NCBI GenBank assembly: GCA_031261005.1
Contig: JAISKF010000030.1
Span: 1-62,564 of the forward strand
Direction of reading: 5' to 3'
Length of the DNA stretch: 62,564 nt
DNA from: Enterobacteriaceae bacterium
GTDB taxonomy: Bacteria > Pseudomonadota > Gammaproteobacteria > Enterobacterales > Enterobacteriaceae
The notes below the pieces were generated by a model, which saw nothing but the letters and a program-made list of their open reading frames with translations, ran no database searches and was not told where the DNA came from. A program made the translations under genes and the position numbers. Of this stretch, positions 10,437 through 20,051 are shown one piece after another. Positions within the stretch are counted from its first letter, which is position 1; the number at the start of each line of letters is the position of its first letter.

Positions 10437-12751
10437 TAATGACAATGTCCTGTTTTATTCTTACAACACGCTTCTGGCTTGGTTATCGGCATTCGTGTTG
10501 TCACGCGATCACGCACGCGGTACAGCACGAACATCAGTAATATGTTGAATAGAATAATGATAGCAACAGCGATGATGCTTTGTTGTGAATGAGCCGTGAA
10601 ATTGGCAATTTGATAGAAACAAGTTGCCAGACTATAAGCGACATCTAAGCCCCAAAAAATAGAAAACAGCATCCATTTTTTACTGCTTTCACGAGAGATC
10701 GCTCCCATCACCGAAACGCATGGCACATATAGCAGAACGAAAATCAGATAACTATAAGCCGCAGAAAGAGAACCAAACTTACTGCTCATCACGCCCATCG
10801 AGGTGTTATCCATCTCACCATCGCCTTTGCTGGCTTCAATCGGGTTACTCAGGGCGCTTAACGTAAACGTTTCACTTAAACTATCCCACGTTTCACTCAC
10901 CGCACTTTCCAGTTCAGTGAACAGATTGAAGTTTTCATAATCAAACGGCTCTTTGGTGATCTGCTCGGCGGTGTACAGCGTATTTAACGTCCCGACAACC
11001 ACTTCTTTTGCCATCGCACCGGTGATTAAACCCACTGTCGCCTGCCAGTTATCCTGCGTTACACCCATTGGATGCAGCAGTGGAGTTAACACCTTACTGG
11101 ACGCGGCTAACGCCGATTCATTGATACTGCTCGCTGGTTTGCCCGAAAACGAGAAGCTATTCAGACCGCCAATAAAAACGCTGGCGATCACGATAACCGT
11201 ACCGGCGCGCAACACGAAACCTTTCAGACGCTGCCATGTTTGCAGCAATAAACTTTTCACATGGGGAACGTGATAAACCGGCAGTTCCATAATAAACGGC
11301 GTCGCCTCACCACGCATAATAGTGTATTTCAGCATCAAACCGGTCAAAATCGCGACAATGATCCCCAGCAGATACAGCGAGAACACCACCAAAGCGCCGT
11401 CTTTACCAAAGAAAGCCGCAGAGAATACCGCGAAGATCGCCAAACGCGCGCCGCAGGACATAAACGGCGCCATCATAATAGTGATCAATCGTTCACGCGG
11501 TGCATCTAACGTGCGCGTACCCATAATAGCTGGCACATTACAGCCAAAACCAACGATAAGCGGCACAAAGGATTTACCCGGTAAACCCAACGCATACATC
11601 AGCTTATCCATGACAAATGCCGCCCGCGCCATGTAGCCGGAGTCCTCAAGAAATGCCAGAAACAGATACATCAATCCAATCTGCGGCACTAGCGGTAACA
11701 CGGTATTGATCCCACCGCCGATACCCTGAGCAAGGAAGATCGTCAGCCATTCAGGGAAATTGAGCGTCTGCCCAACCCACTGAATGCCTGAAATAAAGAT
11801 CGCAGTAGAGCCGACATCAAACAACGGTTGCAACGCCCCGCCGATATTAATCGCCAGCACAAACATCAAATACATCACAAACAGGAAAATCGGCAAACCA
11901 AGCCAGCGGTTAATGACAATTTTGTCCAAACGTTCAGTCAATTTATTTGGCTGTGCATGACTCAGGTTATACGCCTCATGACAAATCACGGCGATCGCCT
12001 GATAACGCGCATCAGCAATAATCAAACCGGAATCTTCCTGATAATGCTGCTGGATAACGTCGCGCGCCGCAGGCAGCGACTCCGCAGCCAGCCCTGACAA
12101 AGAGCGGCTGTAAATATCACCCTCCAGCATTTGCAGCGCTAGCCAGCGTGTTTGCTGCTGCGGTAACGATGACGGCATCTGGCGAGCCAGCAGCGCTGCT
12201 TGCTCTTCTACAATATCAGGATAATGAATCAGCGATTGATGCTGATTAGCGTGCCAGACATCAATCGCTGCTTTTAACTTATTCAGCCCTTTGGCGCGCG
12301 TAGAAACCAGCGGGATCACCGGACAGCCGAGCTTTTCAGCCAAAGCATCAATATCAATTTCAATGTGCTGATCGCGGGCAATATCCAACATATTCAACGC
12401 TACAATGCAGGGAATACCCAATTCCAACAATTGCAAAGTTAAATAAAGACCGCGTTCAAGGTTGGACGCATCAACCACATTAAGTAACAAATCTGCTTCA
12501 CCGCTTAAAATGTAGTGACAGGCAATTTGTTCATCGAGAGACGTTTGTTCAGAAATGGTGGTCAGTGAATAAGTTCCGGGCAAATCAACCAGTGTCACCT
12601 GATTAAGCGCCGTTTTAAAGTGACCCTCTTTGCGCTCAACCGTCACCCCCGCCCAATTGCCAACGCGCTGACGCGAACCCGTTAGCTGATTAAATAGCGT
12701 GGTTTTGCCTGAATTTGGATTACCGATTAACCCAATCGTAAGTTGCTTCAT
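10436..12751 (-). CDS. feoB: Ferrous iron permease FeoB
   Basis: FeoB is the inner-membrane Fe(II) transporter used mainly without oxygen. The 771-residue protein has an N-terminal GTPase domain (GLIGNPNSGKTTLFNQLTG at 7-25, switch WAGVTVERKEG, DLPGTYSL, NMLD), a helical GDI-like linker and a polytopic C-terminal half. That half carries two Gate motifs (FLAFLEDSGYMARAAFVMDKLM and IFVLLYVPCVSVMGAI). Length is the same as in E. coli (773). It is cotranscribed with feoA (112-base gap) and feoC (1-base overlap). Confidence 0.97.
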   Translation of the reverse strand: MKQLTIGLIGNPNSGKTTLFNQLTGSRQRVGNWAGVTVERKEGHFKTALNQVTLVDLPGTYSLTTISEQTSLDEQIACHYILSGEADLLLNVVDASNLERGLYLTLQLLELGIPCIVALNMLDIARDQHIEIDIDALAEKLGCPVIPLVSTRAKGLNKLKAAIDVWHANQHQSLIHYPDIVEEQAALLARQMPSSLPQQQTRWLALQMLEGDIYSRSLSGLAAESLPAARDVIQQHYQEDSGLIIADARYQAIAVICHEAYNLSHAQPNKLTERLDKIVINRWLGLPIFLFVMYLMFVLAINIGGALQPLFDVGSTAIFISGIQWVGQTLNFPEWLTIFLAQGIGGGINTVLPLVPQIGLMYLFLAFLEDSGYMARAAFVMDKLMYALGLPGKSFVPLIVGFGCNVPAIMGTRTLDAPRERLITIMMAPFMSCGARLAIFAVFSAAFFGKDGALVVFSLYLLGIIVAILTGLMLKYTIMRGEATPFIMELPVYHVPHVKSLLLQTWQRLKGFVLRAGTVIVIASVFIGGLNSFSFSGKPASSINESALAASSKVLTPLLHPMGVTQDNWQATVGLITGAMAKEVVVGTLNTLYTAEQITKEPFDYENFNLFTELESAVSETWDSLSETFTLSALSNPIEASKGDGEMDNTSMGVMSSKFGSLSAAYSYLIFVLLYVPCVSVMGAISRESSKKWMLFSIFWGLDVAYSLATCFYQIANFTAHSQQSIIAVAIIILFNILLMFVLYRVRDRVTTRMPITKPEACCKNKTGHCH

Positions 12752-12863
12752 TTGTTAGCCAGCGTAATTCTTAAAAAAATAAAAAAGTTATTAATTTTTA
12801 TTGTTATTCAACCCAATAGAGACAGGACTGCCCAATATTATGTCTCAAAATACAGGGATAAAT

Positions 12864-13103
12864 TTATTCAGCCGATGCTTCGACTTGTACTAATTTAATG
12901 AAATTTAAATCTTTTTTTCTGAGAACCAAACACACGCGCGGTGTCTCAATTTGGATTGGATCACCAAACGGCGCAACACGAATGACGCGGAACACCGAAC
13001 CAGGCAATAAGCCCAGTGAGAGTAATTTTTGTCGATATGCCGGATTAATCTCAGCAGTAAAGCCAACAATTTTATATGAGCTTTTAGGTTTTAATAATGT
13101 CAT
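12864..13103 (-). CDS. feoA: FeoA, SH3-like ferrous iron transport protein
   Basis: FeoA is a small cytoplasmic SH3-fold protein required for FeoB function. At 79 residues it shows the family core [32 protein letters not shown] and VLRKKDL. The start codon at 13103 aligns well with E. coli FeoA, but no Shine-Dalgarno sequence is evident upstream. The DNA immediately upstream is a copy of the GTAG-BIME repeat that fills the whole gap to tex. In E. coli a Fur- and FNR-controlled promoter sits here, and none could be recognised. Confidence 0.94.
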   Translation of the reverse strand: MTLLKPKSSYKIVGFTAEINPAYRQKLLSLGLLPGSVFRVIRVAPFGDPIQIETPRVCLVLRKKDLNFIKLVQVEASAE

Positions 13104-13236
13104 TTTTGCGTAAGAGCGACAATCAGCCGCCCGTTAATTTCACCGTGGTTTGGCGGGCGGCTGATTGCCGCCCTTACAAATTATGATTAATCCATTAACC
13201 TATGGTTCTCGCTATTTCCTTATCTAAATCTGAAAA
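13095..13236. repeat. GTAG-BIME family copy filling the tex-feoA gap
   Basis: The left arm (TAATAATGTCATTTTTGCG) coincides with the feoA start codon. The core is two opposed hairpins (GGGCGGCTGATTGCCGCCC at right; GAGCGACAATCAGCCGCCC, degenerate, at left). The right end TTATCTAAATCTGAAAAA lies 16 bases from the tex stop. So the repeat replaces essentially all intergenic sequence upstream of feoABC. Confidence 0.75.
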
Positions 13237-13251
13237 ATAGTTAATTTTTAG

Positions 13252-15585
13252 CTACCGCTTCATTTTATTCAACGCCGCAGCCAATGCATCACCCATCGCG
13301 CTGTTATTACCGCTATTACCGCCTGATGCCGGTTTAGCCTTTTGCGGCGAAGTGTTACGGCGCGGTTTTTCTCGATCCGCAGGCGCAGCAGATTTACGAC
13401 TGCCGCTCTCACCTGGTTGTTCATCGAGACGCATCGACAATGCAACACGCTTACGCGCCAGATCGACTTCCATCACTTTTACTTTCACCACATCGCCCGC
13501 TTTGACGATAGTATGCGGATCTTCAACAAATTTATCCGCCAGTGAAGAGATATGCACTAAACCGTCCTGATGCACGCCAATATCCACGAAAGCACCAAAG
13601 TTAGTCACATTAGTAACTGTGCCTTCAAGGATCATGCCGATACTCAGATCGTCCAGCGTATCTACACCATCAGCAAAAGTCGCGGTTTTGAATTCAGGGC
13701 GCGGATCGCGTCCGGGTTTTTCCAGCTCTTTTAAAATATCGCTGACTGTTGGCACACCGAAGCGTTCATCAACAAAATCAGCCGCTTTTAAACCGCGCAG
13801 CGCATCTGAGCTGCCCATCAAATCACGCAGCGTTTTATGCGTTGCCGCCAAAATACGCTCAACGACCGGATACGTTTCGGGGTGAACCGTTGACGCATCA
13901 AGCGGATTATCGCCCTGATTGATCCGCAGGAATCCGGCACACTGTTCAAAGGCTTTCGGACCAAGACGGCTCACCGCCAGTAATTGATTGCGATCGTTGA
14001 AGCGCCCGTTAGCATCGCGCCAGTCAACAATATTCTGCGCGATAATACGGCTTAAACCGGCAACGCGCGTCAATAGCGGAACAGAAGCAGTATTCAGATC
14101 CACACCAACAGCATTTACGCAATCTTCCACCACGGCATCAAGGCGGCGCGCTAACAGCGTTTGGCTCACATCATGCTGATATTGCCCGACACCAATGGAT
14201 TTCGGCTCAATTTTAACCAGCTCAGCCAGCGGATCTTGTAACCGACGCGCGATAGACACTGCGCCGCGCAGAGACACATCAAGATCGGGAAATTCTTGCG
14301 CTGCCAGCTCGGAAGCGGAATACACCGAAGCACCGGCTTCGCTGACGATCACTTTTTGCCCTTTCACATCAGGATACTGACGTTGCAGATCGAGATAAAA
14401 GCGTTCCGTTTCCCGCGATGCCGTGCCGTTACCGATCGCCACCAACTCAACATTATGCTTAATACACAACGCCGCTACGATCGCTGCGGCTTTCGCTGCC
14501 TGCCCCGTATGCGGATAAATTGTATCGGTGGCAACCAGCTTACCGGTAGCATCAACAACGGCAACTTTTACACCAGTACGCAAACCCGGGTCCAGCCCCA
14601 TGGTGGCGCGCATTCCCGCAGGTGCCGCCATCAACAAATCGTGCATATTACGAGCGAATACGTTAATCGCTTCATCTTCTGCCCGTTCGCGTAAGGTACT
14701 CATTAACTCGGTTTCCATGTGCAACAAAATCTTGATGCGCCATGTCCAGTTAACCACCGCTTTACGCCAGCTATCTGCCGGAGCATTGTTTAAGCGCAAA
14801 TTGAGATGATCCGTAATAATCTGCTCGCAGTAACTTTCGCGCGGCGGTTCATCGTGTTGAGGATCAGCATTCAGCGAGAGATTTAAAATTCCTTCGTTGC
14901 GCCCGCGAAACATCGCCAGTGCGCGGTGAGACGGCGTGGTAACAATCGGCTCTTGATGAGCGAAATAATCGCGGAATTTCGCGCCCTCTTCTTCTTTCCC
15001 CTCAATCACACGAGAAGTCAGATGCGCGTTTTTCCACAGATAATCACGGATTTTACTTAACAAGCCCGCATCTTCTGAGAAGCGTTCCATCAGAATATAA
15101 CGCGCGCCATCAAGTGCCGCTTTAGTATCCGCAATGCCTTTATCATTATCGATATAAGCCGCTGCGGTTAATTCAGGATCTTGCTGCGGATCTTGCCATA
15201 AGCTGTCCGCCAACGGTTCAAGACCGGCTTCAATAGCAATTTGCCCGCGCGTGCGGCGTTTTGGTTTATATGGCAGGTAAAGATCTTCCAGCTCAGTTTT
15301 GCTCATCGTGCTATGAATCGCTGATGCCAACTGATCGGATAATTTACCCTGCTCACTGATCGATTTAAGGATAGTCTGGCGGCGATCTTCCAGTTCACGC
15401 AGATAAACAAGGCGCGTTTCGAGCTGCCGAAGCTGAGTATCATCTAAACCGCCAGTCACTTCTTTACGATAGCGGGCGATAAAAGGAACGGTGTTCCCCT
15501 CATCTAATAGGTTAATGGTGGATAAAACCTGCTCCGGTCTTACCTTTAGTTCATCGGCAATGGTACGGCTTAACAAATTGTTCAT
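13252..15585 (-). CDS. tex: Tex/YhgF, S1-domain RNA-binding transcription accessory protein
   Basis: Tex is a conserved nucleic acid-binding protein, the bacterial relative of Spt6, implicated in transcription and stress survival. The 777-residue protein has an N-terminal helical region ([20 protein letters not shown]), a YqgF-like RNase H domain ([18 protein letters not shown], about 328-345), tandem HhH elements and a C-terminal S1 domain ([31 protein letters not shown], about 653-683). A basic Ser/Gly/Asn tail ends the protein. It is divergent from greB, as in E. coli. Confidence 0.96.
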   Translation of the reverse strand: MNNLLSRTIADELKVRPEQVLSTINLLDEGNTVPFIARYRKEVTGGLDDTQLRQLETRLVYLRELEDRRQTILKSISEQGKLSDQLASAIHSTMSKTELEDLYLPYKPKRRTRGQIAIEAGLEPLADSLWQDPQQDPELTAAAYIDNDKGIADTKAALDGARYILMERFSEDAGLLSKIRDYLWKNAHLTSRVIEGKEEEGAKFRDYFAHQEPIVTTPSHRALAMFRGRNEGILNLSLNADPQHDEPPRESYCEQIITDHLNLRLNNAPADSWRKAVVNWTWRIKILLHMETELMSTLRERAEDEAINVFARNMHDLLMAAPAGMRATMGLDPGLRTGVKVAVVDATGKLVATDTIYPHTGQAAKAAAIVAALCIKHNVELVAIGNGTASRETERFYLDLQRQYPDVKGQKVIVSEAGASVYSASELAAQEFPDLDVSLRGAVSIARRLQDPLAELVKIEPKSIGVGQYQHDVSQTLLARRLDAVVEDCVNAVGVDLNTASVPLLTRVAGLSRIIAQNIVDWRDANGRFNDRNQLLAVSRLGPKAFEQCAGFLRINQGDNPLDASTVHPETYPVVERILAATHKTLRDLMGSSDALRGLKAADFVDERFGVPTVSDILKELEKPGRDPRPEFKTATFADGVDTLDDLSIGMILEGTVTNVTNFGAFVDIGVHQDGLVHISSLADKFVEDPHTIVKAGDVVKVKVMEVDLARKRVALSMRLDEQPGESGSRKSAAPADREKPRRNTSPQKAKPASGGNSGNNSAMGDALAAALNKMKR

Positions 15586-15621
15586 AAAACATACGTCTGT
15601 CGGTGTGAAAAATTAGTGCCG

Positions 15622-15641
15622 TTATACGGTTTACCGTATAA
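15622..15641. promoter_or_regulatory. Palindrome in the tex-greB divergent promoter region
   Basis: TTATACGGTTTACCGTATAA has perfect 9-base arms around TT and sits 37 bases upstream of tex. It looks like a dimeric repressor operator, but I do not recognise the binding protein. Confidence 0.35.
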
Positions 15642-15792
15642 AAATACCAGCACAACCCTAAATAATTCTCGTTGCCGCGTTTTGAAGTAGCATAAAAAGT
15701 GACAAGAATACCGTTAGCGTAATAAGTATAACTAAGGTTAATTTGTTTGAATTAAGTTACAATCGCAAATAGTTTGAAGTGCAGGGAATCCA

Positions 15793-16281
15793 ATGGCAAA
15801 GAGTAATTACATCACCCGTCAAGGCTGGGAAACGCTGGACAGCGAGCTGAAATATTTATGGCGGGAAGAGCGTCCGAAAGTCACTCAGGCAGTATCAGAA
15901 GCGGCAGCGATGGGCGATCGCTCGGAAAATGCCGAATATATTTACGGCAAAAAACGTTTACGTGAAATTGATCGCCGCGTGCGTTTTCTCACTAAGCGAT
16001 TGGAAGCACTGAAAATCGTTGATCCCAGCCCGCAGCAAGAGGGCAAAGTGTTCTTTGGCGCTTGGGTACAAGTCGAGAATGATAACGGCGATCTCAATGT
16101 GTTTCGTTTGGTGGGACCTGATGAATTTGATCCCGCCAAAAAGTGGATCTCTATCGATTCACCCGTTGCCCGTGCTCTTATCGGTAAAAAAGTTGATGAT
16201 GAAGTCTGCGTCGAAACGCCAAACGGTTTGGCAACATATTGGGTTGTAGAGATCCGCTATCGCCCATTTGATGAAGAATAA
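15793..16281 (+). CDS. greB: Transcription elongation factor GreB
   Basis: GreB binds the RNA polymerase secondary channel and stimulates cleavage of backtracked RNA. The 162-residue protein has an N-terminal coiled coil with the acidic tip (GDRSENAEYIYGKKRLREIDRR, about 42-63) and a C-terminal FKBP-like domain (FRLVGPDEFDPAKKWISIDSPVARALIGK). The length and the long basic patch favour GreB over GreA. It lies between tex and ompR, as in E. coli. Confidence 0.96.
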   Translation: MAKSNYITRQGWETLDSELKYLWREERPKVTQAVSEAAAMGDRSENAEYIYGKKRLREIDRRVRFLTKRLEALKIVDPSPQQEGKVFFGAWVQVENDNGDLNVFRLVGPDEFDPAKKWISIDSPVARALIGKKVDDEVCVETPNGLATYWVVEIRYRPFDEE

Positions 16282-16487
16282 AAACTTAATGTTTTTAATT
16301 AGTTAAAAGTTAATTACCGGATAGAACCGATCATAATTAGGCAAGCGTTTTTCTGAATTATTCGGACAAGACAGGGGATTGTTAATTTTTGTAACAATTA
16401 ATCCCGCATCAGTTATATAAAACCCGTTGTCTCAAATAGATATCATGTTGAAATCTGGTAGCTAAGAAAAATATTTGGAGCGAAATC

Positions 16488-17207
16488 ATGCAAGAGAATC
16501 ACAAGATTCTGGTGGTCGATGACGATATGCGTTTACGGGGTCTGTTGGAACGCTATTTAACAGAACAAGGCTTTCAGGTACGCAGTGTTGCCAATGCAGA
16601 ACAAATGGAGCGGCTGCTGACACGCGAGTCTTTTCATCTTATGGTGCTGGATCTGATGCTGCCGGGTGAAGATGGTCTCTCCATTTGCCGCCGTTTGCGT
16701 AGTCAAAGCAACCCGATTCCGATCATTATGGTGACAGCCAAAGGCGAAGAAGTTGATCGCATTGTCGGGCTGGAAATCGGTGCTGATGATTACATTCCTA
16801 AACCATTTAACCCGCGTGAATTACTGGCTCGTATCCGCGCCGTGCTACGCCGTCAAGCCAGTGAATTACCGGGCGCGCCGTCACAAGAAGAAGCGGTGAT
16901 CGTATTCGGTAAGTTCAAACTGAATCTGGGTACACGCGAAATGTTTAAAGAGGAAGAAGCCATGCCGTTGACCAGCGGTGAATTTGCCGTACTCAAAGCG
17001 CTGGTCAGTCACCCAAGAGAGCCGCTGTCACGGGATAAACTAATGAATCTGGCGCGCGGGCGCGAATACAGCGCAATGGAACGCTCCATCGACGTGCAAA
17101 TTTCTCGTTTGCGCCGCATGGTGGAAGAAGATGCCGCGCACCCGCGTTATATCCAGACGGTTTGGGGCTTAGGCTACGTTTTTGTACCGGACGGCAGCGC
17201 AGCATGA
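16488..17207 (+). CDS. ompR: Response regulator OmpR
   Basis: OmpR is a DNA-binding regulator of porin and osmotic/acid response genes, phosphorylated by EnvZ. At 239 residues it has a receiver domain with DDD (10-12), phospho-acceptor Asp55 ([10 protein letters not shown]) and Lys105-type KPF. The winged-helix output domain follows (about 135-235; [46 protein letters not shown]). Its TGA overlaps the envZ ATG (ATGA), so the two are translationally coupled. Confidence 0.98.
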   Translation: MQENHKILVVDDDMRLRGLLERYLTEQGFQVRSVANAEQMERLLTRESFHLMVLDLMLPGEDGLSICRRLRSQSNPIPIIMVTAKGEEVDRIVGLEIGADDYIPKPFNPRELLARIRAVLRRQASELPGAPSQEEAVIVFGKFKLNLGTREMFKEEEAMPLTSGEFAVLKALVSHPREPLSRDKLMNLARGREYSAMERSIDVQISRLRRMVEEDAAHPRYIQTVWGLGYVFVPDGSAA

Positions 17208-18538
17208 AATGGTGGCGGTTTCCGCCCCGTAGCTCGGTGGCACGAACTTTATTGTTAATAGTATCGTTACTGTTTATCAGTTTAGTGACGACTTACTTTA
17301 TCGTGTTGAATTTTGCTATTTTGCCAAGTATTCAACAACTAAATAAAGTTCTGGCTTATGAAGTCCGCATGATAATGACTGACCGGCTCAAGCTAGAAGA
17401 TGGGAGCTATCTGGTACTTCCTACCCAATTCCAGCAGGAAATGTATCGCGAATCCGGCATCTCACTGCATACTGATGAATCAGCAGAAGAGAGTGGATTA
17501 AGCTGGTCACAACGTTATGATTTTCTTAGTAAACAAATGGAGCAGCAGCTCGGCGGACCAACAGAAGTACGCATTCAACTCAGCAACCATTCACCTGTCA
17601 TTTGGCTAAAAACGGCACTTTCTCCGCTGGTTTGGGTCAGAATCCCGCTGACTGAAATTCGACAAGGCGAATTCGCGCCCCTATTTCGCTATACCCTCGC
17701 CATTATCCTGATGCTGATTGGCGGTTCATGGCTGTTTATCCGAATCCAAAACCGCCCGCTCTCCGACCTTGAACACGCCGCGCAACAGGTGGGAATGGGA
17801 ATAACACCGCCTCCTCTGCGAGAATACGGCGCATCAGAAGTCCGCTCCGTCACCAGAGCCTTTAACCGCATGACTTCCGGCGTGAAACAACTTGATAAAG
17901 ATCGCACGATTTTAATCGCAGGCGTAAGCCACGATCTCCGCACACCGCTCACCCGAATCCGTCTGGCAACCGAAATGATGGGCGATGAAAATGAATATCT
18001 CGCCGAATCGATTAATAAAGATATTGAAGAGTGCGATGTCATTATCGAGCAGTTTATCGATTACCTGCGAACCGGACAGGAACAACGCACAGAGCCGAGC
18101 AATATCAATATCATTCTGGCTGAAGCGATTTTATCGTGCAGCCTTGAGCGGGAAGCGGAACTTAATCTGTACCCAAATGAGTTGATGGCAAATATCCACC
18201 CGTTGTCGATTAAACGCGCCGTCGTCAATCTGCTGATGAACGCAATCCGTTACGGCAACGGCTGGATTAAAGTCAGCAGCGGCAAAGAATTCGGTAAAGT
18301 GTGGTTTCAGGTCGAAGATGACGGAGAGGGAATCCCCGAAGATCAACTCGAAGCCCTGTTCCAGCCTTTCGTGCGCGGCGACAGCGCCCGCAGCATCAGC
18401 GGCACCGGACTCGGTTTAGCAATCCTGCGCCGCATCATCGACAGCCACGACGGCGAAATTCTAATGGGAACCAGCGCACGCGGCGGATTAAGTGTAACGG
18501 TTTATTTGATGGAGTGCGGAGAGGAGGAGTTGAAGTGA
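17204..18538 (+). CDS. envZ: Sensor histidine kinase EnvZ
   Basis: EnvZ is the inner-membrane osmosensor that phosphorylates and dephosphorylates OmpR. Starting at [11 protein letters not shown] (ATGA overlap with ompR) it has 444 residues, close to 450 in E. coli. Segments: TM1 about 14-37, periplasmic domain about 40-160, TM2 about 161-180, HAMP, DHp with His243 in [12 protein letters not shown], and a CA domain with N box [10 protein letters not shown] and G boxes ([15 protein letters not shown]). A longer reading from 17162 would run through ompR and is unlikely. pckA does not follow, unlike in E. coli. Confidence 0.97.
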   Translation: MKWWRFPPRSSVARTLLLIVSLLFISLVTTYFIVLNFAILPSIQQLNKVLAYEVRMIMTDRLKLEDGSYLVLPTQFQQEMYRESGISLHTDESAEESGLSWSQRYDFLSKQMEQQLGGPTEVRIQLSNHSPVIWLKTALSPLVWVRIPLTEIRQGEFAPLFRYTLAIILMLIGGSWLFIRIQNRPLSDLEHAAQQVGMGITPPPLREYGASEVRSVTRAFNRMTSGVKQLDKDRTILIAGVSHDLRTPLTRIRLATEMMGDENEYLAESINKDIEECDVIIEQFIDYLRTGQEQRTEPSNINIILAEAILSCSLEREAELNLYPNELMANIHPLSIKRAVVNLLMNAIRYGNGWIKVSSGKEFGKVWFQVEDDGEGIPEDQLEALFQPFVRGDSARSISGTGLGLAILRRIIDSHDGEILMGTSARGGLSVTVYLMECGEEELK

Positions 18539-18570
18539 TGGAGGGAACAATTTCTTCATCATTATTCATA

Positions 18571-18795
18571 TCATCTATCCGTCAATGCCGCTACTGTATG
18601 ACCGTGACGCTGCATGATCAGATCAAATTCAGCATCTAACTTGGCATTCTGATAAGCCTCAAATTCAGCTTTACTGATAACAACGGCAGAACTGCCGTCT
18701 CGGCGAGTAATCTCGACCGGTTCGCCATGAATAACCACAGAGTCCAATACTTCTGAAATATTAGCTCTGGCTTGGGTTGAAGTGAATGTACGCAT
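18571..18795 (-). CDS. Phd/YefM-family antitoxin, orphan
   Basis: This 74-residue protein has the Phd/YefM fold signature: MRTFTSTQARANISEVLDSVVIHGEPVEITRRDGSSAVVISKAEFEAY. The tail (LDAEFDLIMQRHGHTVAALTDR) resembles antitoxins paired with Fic/Doc toxins. An AAGGAG ribosome-binding site lies 7 bases before the ATG. No toxin gene follows: downstream on the minus strand is the 3' end of envZ after 32 bases, and upstream is repeat DNA. It may be a relic or act in trans. The family call is firm; the function here is inferred. Confidence 0.85.
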   Translation of the reverse strand: MRTFTSTQARANISEVLDSVVIHGEPVEITRRDGSSAVVISKAEFEAYQNAKLDAEFDLIMQRHGHTVAALTDR

Positions 18796-18902
18796 GATAA
18801 CACTCCTTAAATGTACAGTTAAAATGTATGTCTAAATTGTAGATCATTCAATCAGCAAAAAGAAAATAATGATCAAAGTTAGCTAAAACTTTTTTATTAA
18901 AA

Positions 18903-19000
18903 AATCTGAGATTTGGATAAGGAAATGGTAAAAATGTAGGTTAATAGATTGATAATAAATAATAATTTGTAGGGGCGGCAACCTGCCGCCCGTTGATTTC
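18903..19000. repeat. GTAG-BIME family, half copy
   Basis: One end (AATCTGAGATTTGGATAAGG), the TGATAATAAATAATAATT arm and one hairpin with GTAG foot (GGGCGGCAACCTGCCGCCC) are present; the other half is missing. It lies in the 256-base gap between the antitoxin and yicC. Confidence 0.75.
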
Positions 19001-19051
19001 ACTGAGGATAGTAATGAGAGGCGATGAGACTCAATGAATCAAAGTGAAGAA

Positions 19052-19915
19052 TCACTCAATATTCTGAATCTGCTCCCGCATCTGTTCAATCAGCACTTTC
19101 AACTCAATCGCCGATGCGGTGACTTCGGAGTTAATCGATTTTGATGCTAATGTGTTCGATTCGCGGTTAAATTCCTGCATCATAAAATCCAGTCGGCGTC
19201 CGACGGCTTCTGGTTTTTTCAGGATTGAGTAGGTTTCTTTAACGTGAGCGTCGAGGCGATCCAGTTCTTCGGCGACGTCGATGCGCTGTGCCAGCATCAC
19301 CAGTTCTTGTTCCAGTCGGTTATTATCTAACTGAACTTGAGCTTCTTCTAATTTACTTAACAGGCGTTCACGCTGCCACACCAGCACTTCTGGCATACGG
19401 GCGCGGACTTTTACTACTTCGCCGCTAACGCCGTCTAAGCGCTGTTCGATCAGCGTTTTTAGGGCTGCGCCTTCACGTTCGCGGGCGTCGATAAAGTCGG
19501 TGATAGCGATCTCTAACGAAGCCATCAATTCGGTGCTGATGGCATCGAGATCCTGACTTTTTGCCGACATGACGCCAGGCCAACGCAAAATATCAAGGGG
19601 ATTAATTTCACCCTCATCGCTCTGCATTTTTACCCAGTTCGCGGCTTGTACCAATTGCGTAGCAAGCTCTTTATTCAGCATCACTTCAGTTTGAGCGGAC
19701 GGGTCGAGATCAAAGCGCAGGTTACATTCGATTTTCCCGCGCGTAAGACGAGTACGCAGACGTTCGCGGATCACCGGCTCAAGGCTGCGAAATTGTTCCG
19801 GCAGACGGATATAGGTTTCAAGATAGCGCTGGTTAACGGAACGGAGTTCCCACGTTGCGCTACCCCATTCGCCTTTGGTTTCATGGCGAGCATAAGCGGT
19901 CATACTGCGAATCAT
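19052..19915 (-). CDS. yicC: YicC family endoribonuclease-like protein
   Basis: YicC is a widely conserved protein; in E. coli it has been linked to RNA degradation, including of the small RNA RyhB. The 287-residue protein begins MIRSMTAYARHE, with the family's YicC-like N-terminal domain. It ends with the DUF1732 C-terminal domain (LDFMMQEFNRESNTLASKS, about 241-259; final IEQMREQIQNIE). The usual neighbours rph-pyrE are not present. It is divergent from yicH here. Biochemical role is family knowledge, not visible in the sequence. Confidence 0.92.
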   Translation of the reverse strand: MIRSMTAYARHETKGEWGSATWELRSVNQRYLETYIRLPEQFRSLEPVIRERLRTRLTRGKIECNLRFDLDPSAQTEVMLNKELATQLVQAANWVKMQSDEGEINPLDILRWPGVMSAKSQDLDAISTELMASLEIAITDFIDAREREGAALKTLIEQRLDGVSGEVVKVRARMPEVLVWQRERLLSKLEEAQVQLDNNRLEQELVMLAQRIDVAEELDRLDAHVKETYSILKKPEAVGRRLDFMMQEFNRESNTLASKSINSEVTASAIELKVLIEQMREQIQNIE

Positions 19916-20051
19916 AATCAGGTACTCCGTTAGTCAAATAAAAATCGATTATACCCACCAGCGAGCAAATCCACCAATTGTCATTGAGTTCGCGGAGTAA
20001 ATACGGCATAAAGGGGAATATTTGTTATTTCACCGTCATTCAGGTCAGATT

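Noticed and set aside
17162..17203. N-terminal extension of EnvZ
   Set aside because: It lies in the ompR reading region; the ATGA overlap start at 17204 matches E. coli.
18539..18570. Toxin gene partner downstream of the antitoxin
   Set aside because: Only 32 bases remain before the envZ stop and no ORF crosses on the minus strand.
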